From contig JACMJP010000126.1 of the NCBI GenBank assembly GCA_014380545.1, forward strand, positions 1 to 11,600: a DNA stretch of 11,600 bases. The letters run 5' to 3'. This DNA is from Chitinophagales bacterium. Lineage in GTDB: Bacteria; Bacteroidota; Bacteroidia; Chitinophagales; BACL12. Positions within the stretch are counted from its first letter, which is position 1; each line of letters starts with the position of its first letter. Position numbers and translations under genes: made by a program. The notes beneath the pieces were generated by a model. That model was not told the DNA's origin. It worked only from the letters and a program-made list of their open reading frames with translations, and searched no databases. This document shows, in pieces, positions 1-6,188 of this stretch.

Positions 1-87
1 CCCATTGCAGCAATTTTTATATGCTGAGGAATATTTTTTTGATCAGATAAAAACTATTCCTCAGCATATAAAAATTGCTGCAATGGG
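1..87. repeat. Long near-perfect inverted repeat (hairpin) at the window edge
   Basis: Bases 1-33 are the exact reverse complement of 55-87. After one mismatch (34/54), five more pairs form (35-39 with 49-53), leaving a 9-nt loop at 40-48. The right arm encodes a normal HemD stretch (PQHIKIAAMG). The left arm, read in the same frame, gives residues that do not resemble the family. The repeat begins at the first base of the window. This fits a fold-back (snap-back) chimera at an assembly end primed at the ttttt/aaaaa pairing, better than a biological hairpin inside a coding sequence. Confidence 0.9.
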
Positions 88-517
88 GAATGAAACTGCA
101 TCGGCAATTCATGAGCGGGGATATAAAACAGATTTTATCGGCGATGCTGATATTAAGCGCACTGCTGATCTTTTTTCTTCAATTGCAAAGAATTCAAGTG
201 TGTGTTTTCCACAGGCTTTGCATGCAAAAGAAGAACTCATGAATTATTTAGATAAATCCATTGCAGTAATAAAACTCCCTGTTTATGATAATAAAATTAA
301 ATTACATGAACCAGTTTCGCAACATGATATACTTGTGTTCACCAGCCCAATGAATGTTGACGGATATTTATTTACAAATACGATTCAATCATCTAATATA
401 CTTATCGCAATAGGCAGAACAACACAGGAACATTTGCAGGCAAAAAGATTTAAAAATGTACTCACTCCCCCTGTAACAAATCTTTTAAGTGTTGCAGATA
501 TGATTTGTGGCTTATAA
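2..517 (+). CDS. hemD: Uroporphyrinogen-III synthase, 5'-truncated
   Basis: This is the C-terminal part of uroporphyrinogen-III synthase, the cytosolic enzyme that cyclises hydroxymethylbilane with inversion of ring D in tetrapyrrole (haem) synthesis. The family has little strict sequence conservation, but the linker region (AAMGNETASAIHERGY, then DFIG) and the late motifs FTSPMNVDGYL and IAIGRTTQEHL are typical. Full-length homologues have about 250 residues, so roughly a third is missing. The reading frame is open to the window edge, so the TTG at position 5 is not a credible start. The first ten or so codons (1 to about 33) are an inverted copy of 55-87 and do not look like HemD; genuine sequence seems to begin near the EYFF codons at 29-40. 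The stop codon lies 2 bp from the convergent DUF1028 gene. The family call is fairly sure and the 5' end is not trustworthy. Confidence 0.82.
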   Translation, partial: PLQQFLYAEEYFFDQIKTIPQHIKIAAMGNETASAIHERGYKTDFIGDADIKRTADLFSSIAKNSSVCFPQALHAKEELMNYLDKSIAVIKLPVYDNKIKLHEPVSQHDILVFTSPMNVDGYLFTNTIQSSNILIAIGRTTQEHLQAKRFKNVLTPPVTNLLSVADMICGL

Positions 518-519
518 TA

Positions 520-1485
520 TTATTCAATAATAAACTTTGCCGAAACCATTACATTATCTTTCGAAATAAACTGCAGAATGTAATAACCCCTCGCAAGGTT
601 ATTAATATACATGGTCATACTGTTTCCATTCACAAAGTTTTCTGAAATAGTTTTTCCATCAATTCCCTTAAGTATTATTTTTTCATATGCTGAAATATTT
701 TCAATAATAATATTATCAGATGCAGGAACAGGAAATATTTTTATCTCACCGGCAGCATTATTTTTTATTGTTGTAATTGAACAGCCACCAATAGCATCAA
801 ATAAAGTTTGTAAAGAATCAATAGGTTCATAACCGTCAGGTGAATTTTGTACATTCAGATTTATAAAATAATCATCGCCATCCGTTGGTAAAGCAACTCT
901 TAAAAAAGAAGATAAAGACGAAATTCCGTCATCAAGGCATCTTGTATCAGCGCCCGGTACATTTGCACCTTGTAATGCAGCCATAAGTTTACATGCAAGT
1001 GTTCCTTCCGTATTTAAAAACTTCGCTTCCATGCTGTCAAGAATTTGCTGCCCTAATAAAATATTACCCTGTATAGAATATGTTGGTCCTGTGATATGAT
1101 TTTTATAATCGTCTGTATTTATTCCTGTATAAGCGGCACTTCTTCCTCCATCAACAAGGTCAACAATACCATATTGTCGATAAGTTGGATCATCCAGTAC
1201 GTCATTTGCAATCAGTGAATCAATAATTTGTTCAGGTGAATAACCTGCATCCATTAAATCTTCCGCATAATTTTGATTGCCCAGGATATAATAAGCCTGT
1301 GTATGAACGACCCCAACTCCGGGATGTATATCGCTGATGATTTTTGAACCGGGAATGCAGGATGCTCCCGCACTTCCAACCTCACCTGTAACAAGATCAA
1401 CCGCACAAATTGAAAATGTATCCTGAGCATATAAATAATAATTACAGCAGAAAATAATATACAGAAAGTATGGAAACTTTTTCAT
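520..1485 (-). CDS. Secreted DUF1028 (Ntn-hydrolase-like) protein with T9SS sorting tail
   Basis: A 321-residue exported protein. Residues 1-20 form a signal peptide (KK, hydrophobic run, then LYA before Q21). Residues 22 to about 235 match the DUF1028/COG3342 family, assigned to the Ntn-hydrolase superfamily: TFSICAVDLVTGEVGSAGAS at the start, PGVGVVHTQAYY, YGIVDL, GPTYSIQGNILLG and a later G-AD-R segment. Residues about 248-321 (starting FPVPASDNI, with the LARGYYILQF motif) are a type A sorting domain of the type IX secretion system, which suggests export across the outer membrane and surface attachment or release. The family's reaction is unknown. In cytosolic members the conserved Thr follows the initiator Met, whereas here T23 sits two residues after the predicted signal cleavage site. 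The gene is divergent from the radical SAM gene, with a candidate promoter at 1512-1519, and its end nearly abuts hemD. Confidence 0.88.
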   Translation of the reverse strand: MKKFPYFLYIIFCCNYYLYAQDTFSICAVDLVTGEVGSAGASCIPGSKIISDIHPGVGVVHTQAYYILGNQNYAEDLMDAGYSPEQIIDSLIANDVLDDPTYRQYGIVDLVDGGRSAAYTGINTDDYKNHITGPTYSIQGNILLGQQILDSMEAKFLNTEGTLACKLMAALQGANVPGADTRCLDDGISSLSSFLRVALPTDGDDYFINLNVQNSPDGYEPIDSLQTLFDAIGGCSITTIKNNAAGEIKIFPVPASDNIIIENISAYEKIILKGIDGKTISENFVNGNSMTMYINNLARGYYILQFISKDNVMVSAKFIIE

Positions 1486-1511
1486 AGAATTTGTATTTGA
1501 ATTTAAAATTA

Positions 1512-1519
1512 CAAAAATA
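1512..1519 (-). promoter_or_regulatory. Candidate -7 box for the DUF1028 gene
   Basis: The minus strand reads TATTTTTG, an exact match to the Bacteroidota -7 consensus TAnnTTTG, 26 nt upstream of the ATG at 1485. The expected transcription start would give a leader of about 20 nt. No clear -33 TTTG is seen at the usual distance, so the call rests on the -7 element and its position. Confidence 0.5.
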
Positions 1520-1535
1520 GCTGCTTACCATTTTT

Positions 1536-1543
1536 TAATTTTG
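1536..1543 (+). promoter_or_regulatory. Candidate -7 box for the radical SAM gene
   Basis: TAATTTTG matches TAnnTTTG exactly and ends 8 nt before the ATG at 1552. The predicted start of transcription lies only a few bases from the start codon, so the mRNA would be almost leaderless. It shares the 66-bp intergenic region with the oppositely directed box at 1512-1519, and the two boxes are only 16 bp apart. No good -33 element is visible. Confidence 0.5.
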
Positions 1544-1551
1544 TACTTATA

Positions 1552-2658
1552 ATGGCGTTTGGAATAAACAGGAGAAGAATACAAAAAGCAATACGGAGAT
1601 TAAAAAGTTTACCGGGCGGAATTAATTTTTTTAAATATACTTTCAATAAGATGTATGCCTGGTATTTGCGTCTGATAAAAAGCCCCCGGGTTACCCATCC
1701 TTCTTCCATCATGTTTGAAGTTACCAATCATTGTAATTTAAAATGTATTACCTGCCCCCGTGAATTTCAGTATGGCGAAGAAATGGCGAAAGGATTTATG
1801 GACATCAATCAATTAAAAAAAATTGTTGATGAAGCATATCCATATGTAGATTCCATTGGCTTAACAGGTTTGGGTGAAACACTTATGTATAAACAACTAC
1901 CGGAAGCACTGGAATATATCCGGCAAAAAAACAAAGGGATAATTACAACAATTTCTATTAATGCGCATTTGCCGAATAGTGTTGAATTAGTAAAATTGAT
2001 CGCAGATAAATTAGATACCCTGCAAATTTCAATGGATGGTATTGGTGAAATTTATGAAAATGTAAGATTAAGAGGTGAATGGAAATTATTTTATGATAAC
2101 GTAAAAAAAATTGTTGAACACTGCCGTGATAAAAGAGCTGATGTGATGTTCAACTTTGTTGCGATAAAAGAAAATTATCACACAATGGCAGATGTTGTTG
2201 AAGTTGCTGCAGAACTTGGTGTTGATTATGTGAACATAACTCCGTTCAATCTTGCCGCAGTTACAGCCCATAATATTGATTACTATGATTTTTTTCACAG
2301 CGATACATTTATAAGTGAATTAACCAGGGCAAAAGAAAAAGCAGGTAGTTTACCGGGTGTAACATTAACTTGCTGGGATATTAAAAGTAAAAATGAATTT
2401 AAAAAATGTCATTTACCCTGGAATCATTTTTATATTAGTTGGGATGGATATGCAACACCATGTTGCGCAAAACCCTTTCCTAAAGAATTGAATTTCGGAA
2501 ATGTGTTTGATGATGGTTTGATGTTTTGTTTAAATACACCCGGTTATTTGGAATTTAGAAAAATGTGGTATGAAAATAAAACGCCGAAATTTTGCGAGAA
2601 ATGCCATATGGTGGATTTGAAGCCAATTAAGTTACCTTATGAATTACCGGTGAATTAA
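1552..2658 (+). CDS. Radical SAM/SPASM domain protein
   Basis: A 368-residue soluble radical SAM enzyme of unknown substrate. The CxxxCxxC motif (C61, C65, C68, in CNLKCITCP) binds the [4Fe-4S] cluster that cleaves S-adenosylmethionine; LTGLGETLM (about 104-112) is the glycine-rich SAM-binding strand. The C-terminal third is a SPASM-type auxiliary cluster region: C286 followed by PW, then SWDGYATPCC (C304, C305), a GN motif, and FCEKC (C348, C351). A basic N-terminal stretch of about 50 residues (RRRIQKAIRR) precedes the domain. SPASM enzymes modify peptides or proteins or act in cofactor and sugar pathways. I see no precursor peptide or biosynthetic neighbour, so the substrate cannot be given. 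The stop overlaps the convergent small membrane gene by 4 bp. The family call is secure. Confidence 0.92.
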   Translation: MAFGINRRRIQKAIRRLKSLPGGINFFKYTFNKMYAWYLRLIKSPRVTHPSSIMFEVTNHCNLKCITCPREFQYGEEMAKGFMDINQLKKIVDEAYPYVDSIGLTGLGETLMYKQLPEALEYIRQKNKGIITTISINAHLPNSVELVKLIADKLDTLQISMDGIGEIYENVRLRGEWKLFYDNVKKIVEHCRDKRADVMFNFVAIKENYHTMADVVEVAAELGVDYVNITPFNLAAVTAHNIDYYDFFHSDTFISELTRAKEKAGSLPGVTLTCWDIKSKNEFKKCHLPWNHFYISWDGYATPCCAKPFPKELNFGNVFDDGLMFCLNTPGYLEFRKMWYENKTPKFCEKCHMVDLKPIKLPYELPVN

Positions 2659-2873
2659 ACAATGAATCTTCTGTAGATAATTGCCCCGGTAATTAATATC
2701 AACGCAACTAAGAACATCCATTTAAATCTTCGCCTGCTTCTTACAAATGTTTCTTCCATCCTTGTTTGTGTTCCTGGTCCGAATTTTAAAATTCCCCACA
2801 TCCAGGATGTTCCGATTAACAGGAAAAGTATAATTAAAATATCTTTTAACAATAAAAATGTTTCCGCTTTCAT
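2655..2873 (-). CDS. Small two-helix membrane protein, unknown function
   Basis: A 72-residue protein I do not recognise. It has two hydrophobic segments (about residues 6-28, LLLKDILIILFLLIGTSWMW, and about 52-71, WMFLVALILITGAIIY), separated by a polar, basic stretch (RMEETFVRSRRRFK). It fills the only gap between the radical SAM gene and the outer-membrane gene, and has its own TAnnTTTG element at 2882-2889, 8 nt before the ATG. These two facts are why I treat it as real. Its C-terminus overlaps the radical SAM gene tail-to-tail by 4 bp, so the two are not co-transcribed. Both termini may lie on the same side of the inner membrane. Function unknown. Confidence 0.62.
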   Translation of the reverse strand: MKAETFLLLKDILIILFLLIGTSWMWGILKFGPGTQTRMEETFVRSRRRFKWMFLVALILITGAIIYRRFIV

Positions 2874-2881
2874 TCTGCCTG

Positions 2882-2889
2882 CAAACTTA
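2882..2889 (-). promoter_or_regulatory. Candidate -7 box for the small membrane gene
   Basis: The minus strand reads TAAGTTTG, an exact TAnnTTTG match ending 8 nt before the ATG at 2873. The expected transcript would carry a leader of only about 4 nt. No convincing -33 TTTG is present at 19-21 nt upstream (a TTTC is found there). Confidence 0.45.
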
Positions 2890-2894
2890 CATGT

Positions 2895-2925
2895 TTTGAG
2901 TATTTAACTGAAACAATTACTTTTG
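2895..2925 (+). promoter_or_regulatory. Bacteroidota-type promoter for the outer-membrane barrel gene
   Basis: TTTG at 2895-2898 and TACTTTTG at 2918-2925, separated by 19 bp, match both the -33 (TTTG) and -7 (TAnnTTTG) elements of the Bacteroidota housekeeping sigma factor with the usual spacing. This is the best promoter in the window. The -7 box ends 7 nt before the ATG at 2933, so the predicted leader is about 3 nt. Confidence 0.7.
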
Positions 2926-2932
2926 AATTCGC

Positions 2933-3781
2933 ATGAAGAACATTAGCATCAGCAGCATCATTTTATTTCTTGCCATTCAACATATACAGGCACAAGTGTG
3001 GACACTTCCTGAAAATGGCTATTATATATCTGCCTCTTTCAGCACGGCAACTTATACTCAAGCTTACGATTCAGCAAATATTAATTATAGTTTATACCCC
3101 GTTGAAATAGAAGATCTGAGTTTGCAATTGCAGGTGCAATATGGAATTACAGATAAAATAACTGTCAGCGCAAAAATTCCTTATGAAGTGCAGGCTGCAA
3201 AATATATTGGAAAGCAGCAATTGGATTCAGCGGGTGCTTATATTGAAGGTGAACTGGCATACCTGAGTAATATTGAAGCTGGTGTAATTTATAAATTTCG
3301 AAATGCAAAACCGGTAATCAGTACTTCGCTGTTTATTGAAACAAATACACAAGATCATAATTTTTTAAATGGTCTTGCAACAGGCTACGATGCATGGAGT
3401 TTTAAACCGGGCATTGGTGCAGGTTATACAATAAATAAATTTTGGTTCAGCGCATACACTGCTGCAGATATTAAAACAAATAATTACAGCAGTGGAATTC
3501 TTGCAAACGGTGAAGCAGGATATAAATTAATTGATGAAATATATTTTGCCTTGTTTGTTGCAGGAAGAAGATCATTTGAAAATGGAGATTATTGCAGTTG
3601 TTATTTAACAAACTCAGGTTTGTTTTTTAATGATCAGTCTTATATTGCATACACAGGCAAGGCAGGGTTTTTATTTAATGAATTCAGTTTAAATTTTGGT
3701 TATACAGGTGCATATCCTGGCAGAAATATTCCCGGTGATCCGGTCTTCACTGTTGGGTTTGCTTACAAAAAAGAAAAATAA
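2933..3781 (+). CDS. Outer-membrane beta-barrel protein (MetA-pathway transporter-like)
   Basis: A 282-residue exported protein. Residues 1-20 form a signal peptide ending IQA before Q21. The mature part alternates short amphipathic strands and Gly/Asn/Asp turns, for example LSLQLQVQYGITDKITVSAKIPYEV, where an 'xQYGITDKITVSxxIPY' pattern recalls the phenol-degradation MetA-like outer-membrane family (PF13557). Further strands include IEAGVIYKFRN, KPGIGAGYTINKFWFSAYTAADI and a C-terminal FTVGFAYKKEK. Function is probably a pore or structural barrel in the outer membrane; the family link is from pattern only and the substrate is unknown. A Cys pair (CSC) lies in a loop near residue 223. It stands alone with a clear promoter and ends 5 bp from the convergent coaE. 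Confidence 0.72.
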   Translation: MKNISISSIILFLAIQHIQAQVWTLPENGYYISASFSTATYTQAYDSANINYSLYPVEIEDLSLQLQVQYGITDKITVSAKIPYEVQAAKYIGKQQLDSAGAYIEGELAYLSNIEAGVIYKFRNAKPVISTSLFIETNTQDHNFLNGLATGYDAWSFKPGIGAGYTINKFWFSAYTAADIKTNNYSSGILANGEAGYKLIDEIYFALFVAGRRSFENGDYCSCYLTNSGLFFNDQSYIAYTGKAGFLFNEFSLNFGYTGAYPGRNIPGDPVFTVGFAYKKEK

Positions 3782-3786
3782 TTTTA

Positions 3787-4392
3787 TTAGAGCAACTTTT
3801 GTTCATGCAGTGCATTAAATAATTCATGTATTGCGTAAACCTGCGGAATGAGTTTATGTTTTCCGTCATTCAAAAAAACAATATGAGCTTCTTCATTTCT
3901 TCGTTTTTCGCTCCATTGATTTTTAATTCGTTTCATCACTTCTGTCCTTGTTATATTATCTCTTTGCATCACCCTTTGTATGCGGAGAGTTTGAGGAGCA
4001 GAAACTGTGATTACACAATCAAGGTCTTTGTATATTCCTGCTTCAAATAGTAATGCGGCTTCTTTAATTGCGTAAGGATACTTTTTATGTTTTTTCATCC
4101 ATGCTTCTGCGTCTTTTATAACAGCAGGATGTACAATAGTATTATATTGCTTTAATATTTTTGTATTGCTGAAAACAATTTGCGCAACTTCTTTCTTTTT
4201 TAATTTTCCCTTGCTATCATAAATATCTTTTCCGAATAGTTTTTTTATTGCAATAATTAATTTTTTATCTTCCTCTATTATTTCCTTAGCTCTGTCATCT
4301 GCATAATAAACAGGCACACCGAGTGTTTCAAATAATTTACAAACAGTGGTTTTACCGCTTCCTATCCCACCTGTTATTCCAACTTTTATCAT
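3787..4392 (-). CDS. coaE: Dephospho-CoA kinase
   Basis: A 201-residue cytosolic P-loop kinase that phosphorylates the 3'-hydroxyl of dephospho-CoA with ATP, the last step of coenzyme A synthesis. Visible motifs are the Walker A loop GGIGSGKTT (residues 8-16), YADDRAKEI (30-38) with the acidic pair used in catalysis, HPAVIKDAEAWM, the CoA-domain segment KEAALLFEAGIYKDLDCVITV, and the lid region QTLRIQRVMQRD. Length is normal for the family. Its start overlaps the end of the upstream YbbR-like gene by 4 bp (ATGA type), so translational coupling is likely and coaE is the last gene of the nusB-coaE cluster. I do not see a strong terminator in the 5 bp before the convergent barrel gene. Confidence 0.97.
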   Translation of the reverse strand: MIKVGITGGIGSGKTTVCKLFETLGVPVYYADDRAKEIIEEDKKLIIAIKKLFGKDIYDSKGKLKKKEVAQIVFSNTKILKQYNTIVHPAVIKDAEAWMKKHKKYPYAIKEAALLFEAGIYKDLDCVITVSAPQTLRIQRVMQRDNITRTEVMKRIKNQWSEKRRNEEAHIVFLNDGKHKLIPQVYAIHELFNALHEQKLL

Positions 4393-5288
4393 TTTCTTTT
4401 TATTTCAACTATAGCAGGCAGAATAGAATCTATTTTTACAAATGATGAGAGCGGTTCCATTACAATTTCCCGGTATCCTTCATCGGCTGAACGAAAATCT
4501 TCAGATATGATAAACTCCGCCTGAAAAGTTTGGCTTGCTGAATCTTTCGGGAATTTATAATATACTCTAATTTCGTCTTGTACAACTACAAATTCTTCAT
4601 CAACATAAGAGTCTGCATCAAAAGTAATATTCGACGATTCGTATTCGGTAACTTTCGCCTGATATTGTATTGCAATAGCGGAAAGTGAAATATTTTCTTT
4701 ATCCGCCCTCTTTAATGCCGCATTTCCCGAAATATTTTTATCAATATCTTCTTTGTGTATAATTTCGGTTGTCCATGTTTGATAAGTATCCAAAATTGTT
4801 TTCGGTCCCATAATTAAAATACTATCAGGGATAATTTTGATCTCGCCAACAATATCATAATTTTCTTTGAAAGTAAAATCGGAATTTAATACCACAGGAA
4901 TTTTTTTGCTACCCTTTTCATCATAATCAATCAATATCGTATCGGGAGTTATAGCATTAATTGCAATATCTGAAGGCAGGTCGTTTGTAAAAAGTAAAAC
5001 ATTTTCATTTGGCAGGAAAATTTTGGATATCTCTGTATTGCGCAAATCCAGTTCAACATTCCTTTCAATAAATAATGCCCGCAACAATTTCCATCCCGTT
5101 GCTGAAACATTCAGATCAACATGATCAGGCAAGCGGTTTTTGCTTATTGTATTTTCCGCTAACTGATATGTTACACCAACCGATATTTTATAGTCATGCA
5201 GCCTGTTCATAGAAATAAACAACCACATAAAACATGAAATAATAAGGCAGTAGAAAAAGCGTATAGTATTGCGCCCGGGCTGAAACAT
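4389..5288 (-). CDS. YbbR/CdaR-like membrane-anchored protein
   Basis: A 299-residue protein with one N-terminal membrane segment (about residues 9-27, IRFFYCLIISCFMWLFISM) and a large extracytoplasmic part built of YbbR-type beta repeats: VTYQLAENT-DVNVSATGWKLLR, then IPVVLNSDFTFKENYDIVGEIKIIPDSILIMGPKTILD, in which the I-P-S-I-x-GP pattern is characteristic. In Firmicutes the YbbR protein CdaR regulates the di-adenylate cyclase CdaA. No cyclase gene is in this window, so a regulatory role here is only by analogy. It is 43 bp downstream of yajC and overlaps coaE by 4 bp, an order commonly seen in Bacteroidota. I find no TAnnTTTG box before it, in keeping with being inside an operon. Confidence 0.85.
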   Translation of the reverse strand: MFQPGRNTIRFFYCLIISCFMWLFISMNRLHDYKISVGVTYQLAENTISKNRLPDHVDLNVSATGWKLLRALFIERNVELDLRNTEISKIFLPNENVLLFTNDLPSDIAINAITPDTILIDYDEKGSKKIPVVLNSDFTFKENYDIVGEIKIIPDSILIMGPKTILDTYQTWTTEIIHKEDIDKNISGNAALKRADKENISLSAIAIQYQAKVTEYESSNITFDADSYVDEEFVVVQDEIRVYYKFPKDSASQTFQAEFIISEDFRSADEGYREIVMEPLSSFVKIDSILPAIVEIKRK

Positions 5289-5331
5289 AATTGCAGAATA
5301 TTTTATCCTGCATTAAAAGTAAATCTAAATT

Positions 5332-5664
5332 TTAACTTGCCTGCTTGCGGTTTAACATTGCTTTTGTGTACTCCATTGAAACTGCACTTCTTTCAATACG
5401 AATTTTCGTGTTTGTATCAATTTCAACTAAATAAGTATCGTCTTCAGCTTTCACAATTTTACCATGCACTCCACTAATGGTGACAATTTTATCCCCGGCT
5501 TTTAATTCGGTTACAAATAATTTTTGGTCTTTTGCTTTTTTTGACTGCGGGCGTATCATAAAAAAATACAGAACAAGAAAAAACAACCCGAAAAATGCAA
5601 TACTTGTCCATCCCTGCATACCTGAGGATTCTCCACCTGACGGTGACATTAAAAATTCAATCAT
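5332..5664 (-). CDS. yajC: Sec translocon accessory subunit YajC
   Basis: A 110-residue inner-membrane protein that associates with SecDF and the SecYEG translocon. It has a short polar N-terminus, one transmembrane helix (about residues 20-37, WTSIAFFGLFFLVLYFFM), the hallmark IRPQSKKAKDQK directly after it, and a cytoplasmic beta domain (LKAGDKIVTISGVHGKIVKAEDDTYLVEI). The length and all landmarks are as expected. It is 25 bp downstream of the DUF1573 lipoprotein gene, whose product depends on Sec export. No separate promoter box is visible, so it is probably co-transcribed. Confidence 0.97.
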   Translation of the reverse strand: MIEFLMSPSGGESSGMQGWTSIAFFGLFFLVLYFFMIRPQSKKAKDQKLFVTELKAGDKIVTISGVHGKIVKAEDDTYLVEIDTNTKIRIERSAVSMEYTKAMLNRKQAS

Positions 5665-5689
5665 AGTTTAGTTTTATTACGTTTAATTA

Positions 5690-6169
5690 TTATTTATCGC
5701 TGGGAACAATTACGATTCCCTTTATTTGTAACTTGTTTTCGTTGGGATAAGTATTTGCAGTAATAGTTACTGTTTTATTAAATGCATCTTTTTTATTCTT
5801 ACTGTCAAATGTAACTTTTATTATTCCTGTTTTACCTGGTTTAACAGGTTCTTTAGGGTATTCAGGTACAGTACAACCACAAGATGCACGGGCATTGGAA
5901 ATAAGCAAATCACTTTTTCCCGTATTTGTAAATTGAAAATTGTGGGTAACTATTTCATCCTGTATAATTTCACCGAAATCATGTGAATCATACTGAAAGG
6001 TCATTGCGGGTAAATTTCCCTTATCAATATTTGATGAATCAGCGGTTGCCGGGTTTTTAATAATATCCGTTGAAACATCATCTTCTTTAGCAGATGACTT
6101 ACAGGAAACGCTTAAAATGTTCAATGAGGTTAAGCATACAATAAAAATTAAAACTTTAAACTTTTTCAT
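5690..6169 (-). CDS. DUF1573 lipoprotein
   Basis: A 159-residue exported lipoprotein of unknown function. The N-terminus MKKFKVLIFIVCLTSLNILSVSC is a signal peptide with a lipobox-like end, the modified cysteine being C23. A polar linker follows to about residue 55, then one DUF1573 domain: FQYDSHDFGEIIQDEIVTHNFQFTNTG, LLISNARASCGCTVPEYP with the conserved C97-G-C99 pair, KPGKTGIIKVTFDS and a closing TITANT-LQIKGIV. DUF1573 has an immunoglobulin/ASH-like beta-sandwich appearance and is very common in Bacteroidota, often in exactly this position between nusB and yajC. The Cys-Gly-Cys pair could form a metal or disulphide site, but its role is not established. It is 19 bp from nusB and has its own candidate -7 box. 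Confidence 0.93.
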   Translation of the reverse strand: MKKFKVLIFIVCLTSLNILSVSCKSSAKEDDVSTDIIKNPATADSSNIDKGNLPAMTFQYDSHDFGEIIQDEIVTHNFQFTNTGKSDLLISNARASCGCTVPEYPKEPVKPGKTGIIKVTFDSKNKKDAFNKTVTITANTYPNENKLQIKGIVIVPSDK

Positions 6170-6173
6170 TCTG

Positions 6174-6181
6174 CAAATTTA
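6174..6181 (-). promoter_or_regulatory. Candidate internal -7 box before the DUF1573 gene
   Basis: The minus strand reads TAAATTTG (TAnnTTTG) in the 19-bp nusB-DUF1573 gap, only 4 nt before the ATG. A start five bases downstream of the box would fall on the A of the start codon, giving a leaderless mRNA. The match may be by chance in such AT-rich DNA, as no -33 TTTG is found at normal spacing. Confidence 0.38.
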
Positions 6182-6188
6182 TAGTGAA

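Noticed and set aside
518..532. AT-only inverted repeat TATTATT-c-AATAATA between hemD and the convergent DUF1028 gene as a bidirectional terminator
   Set aside because: The one-base loop cannot close as such, there is no G/C pair in the stem and no clear T tract, so it is likely chance in AT-rich DNA.
611..832. 73-codon plus-strand frame opposite the DUF1028 gene
   Set aside because: It is the antisense shadow of the T9SS tail region, without own promoter or family features.
2655..2873. The small ORF beside the radical SAM/SPASM gene as a RiPP precursor peptide
   Set aside because: It is convergent rather than co-directional, has two membrane helices and shows no leader/core layout or Gly/Cys-rich core.
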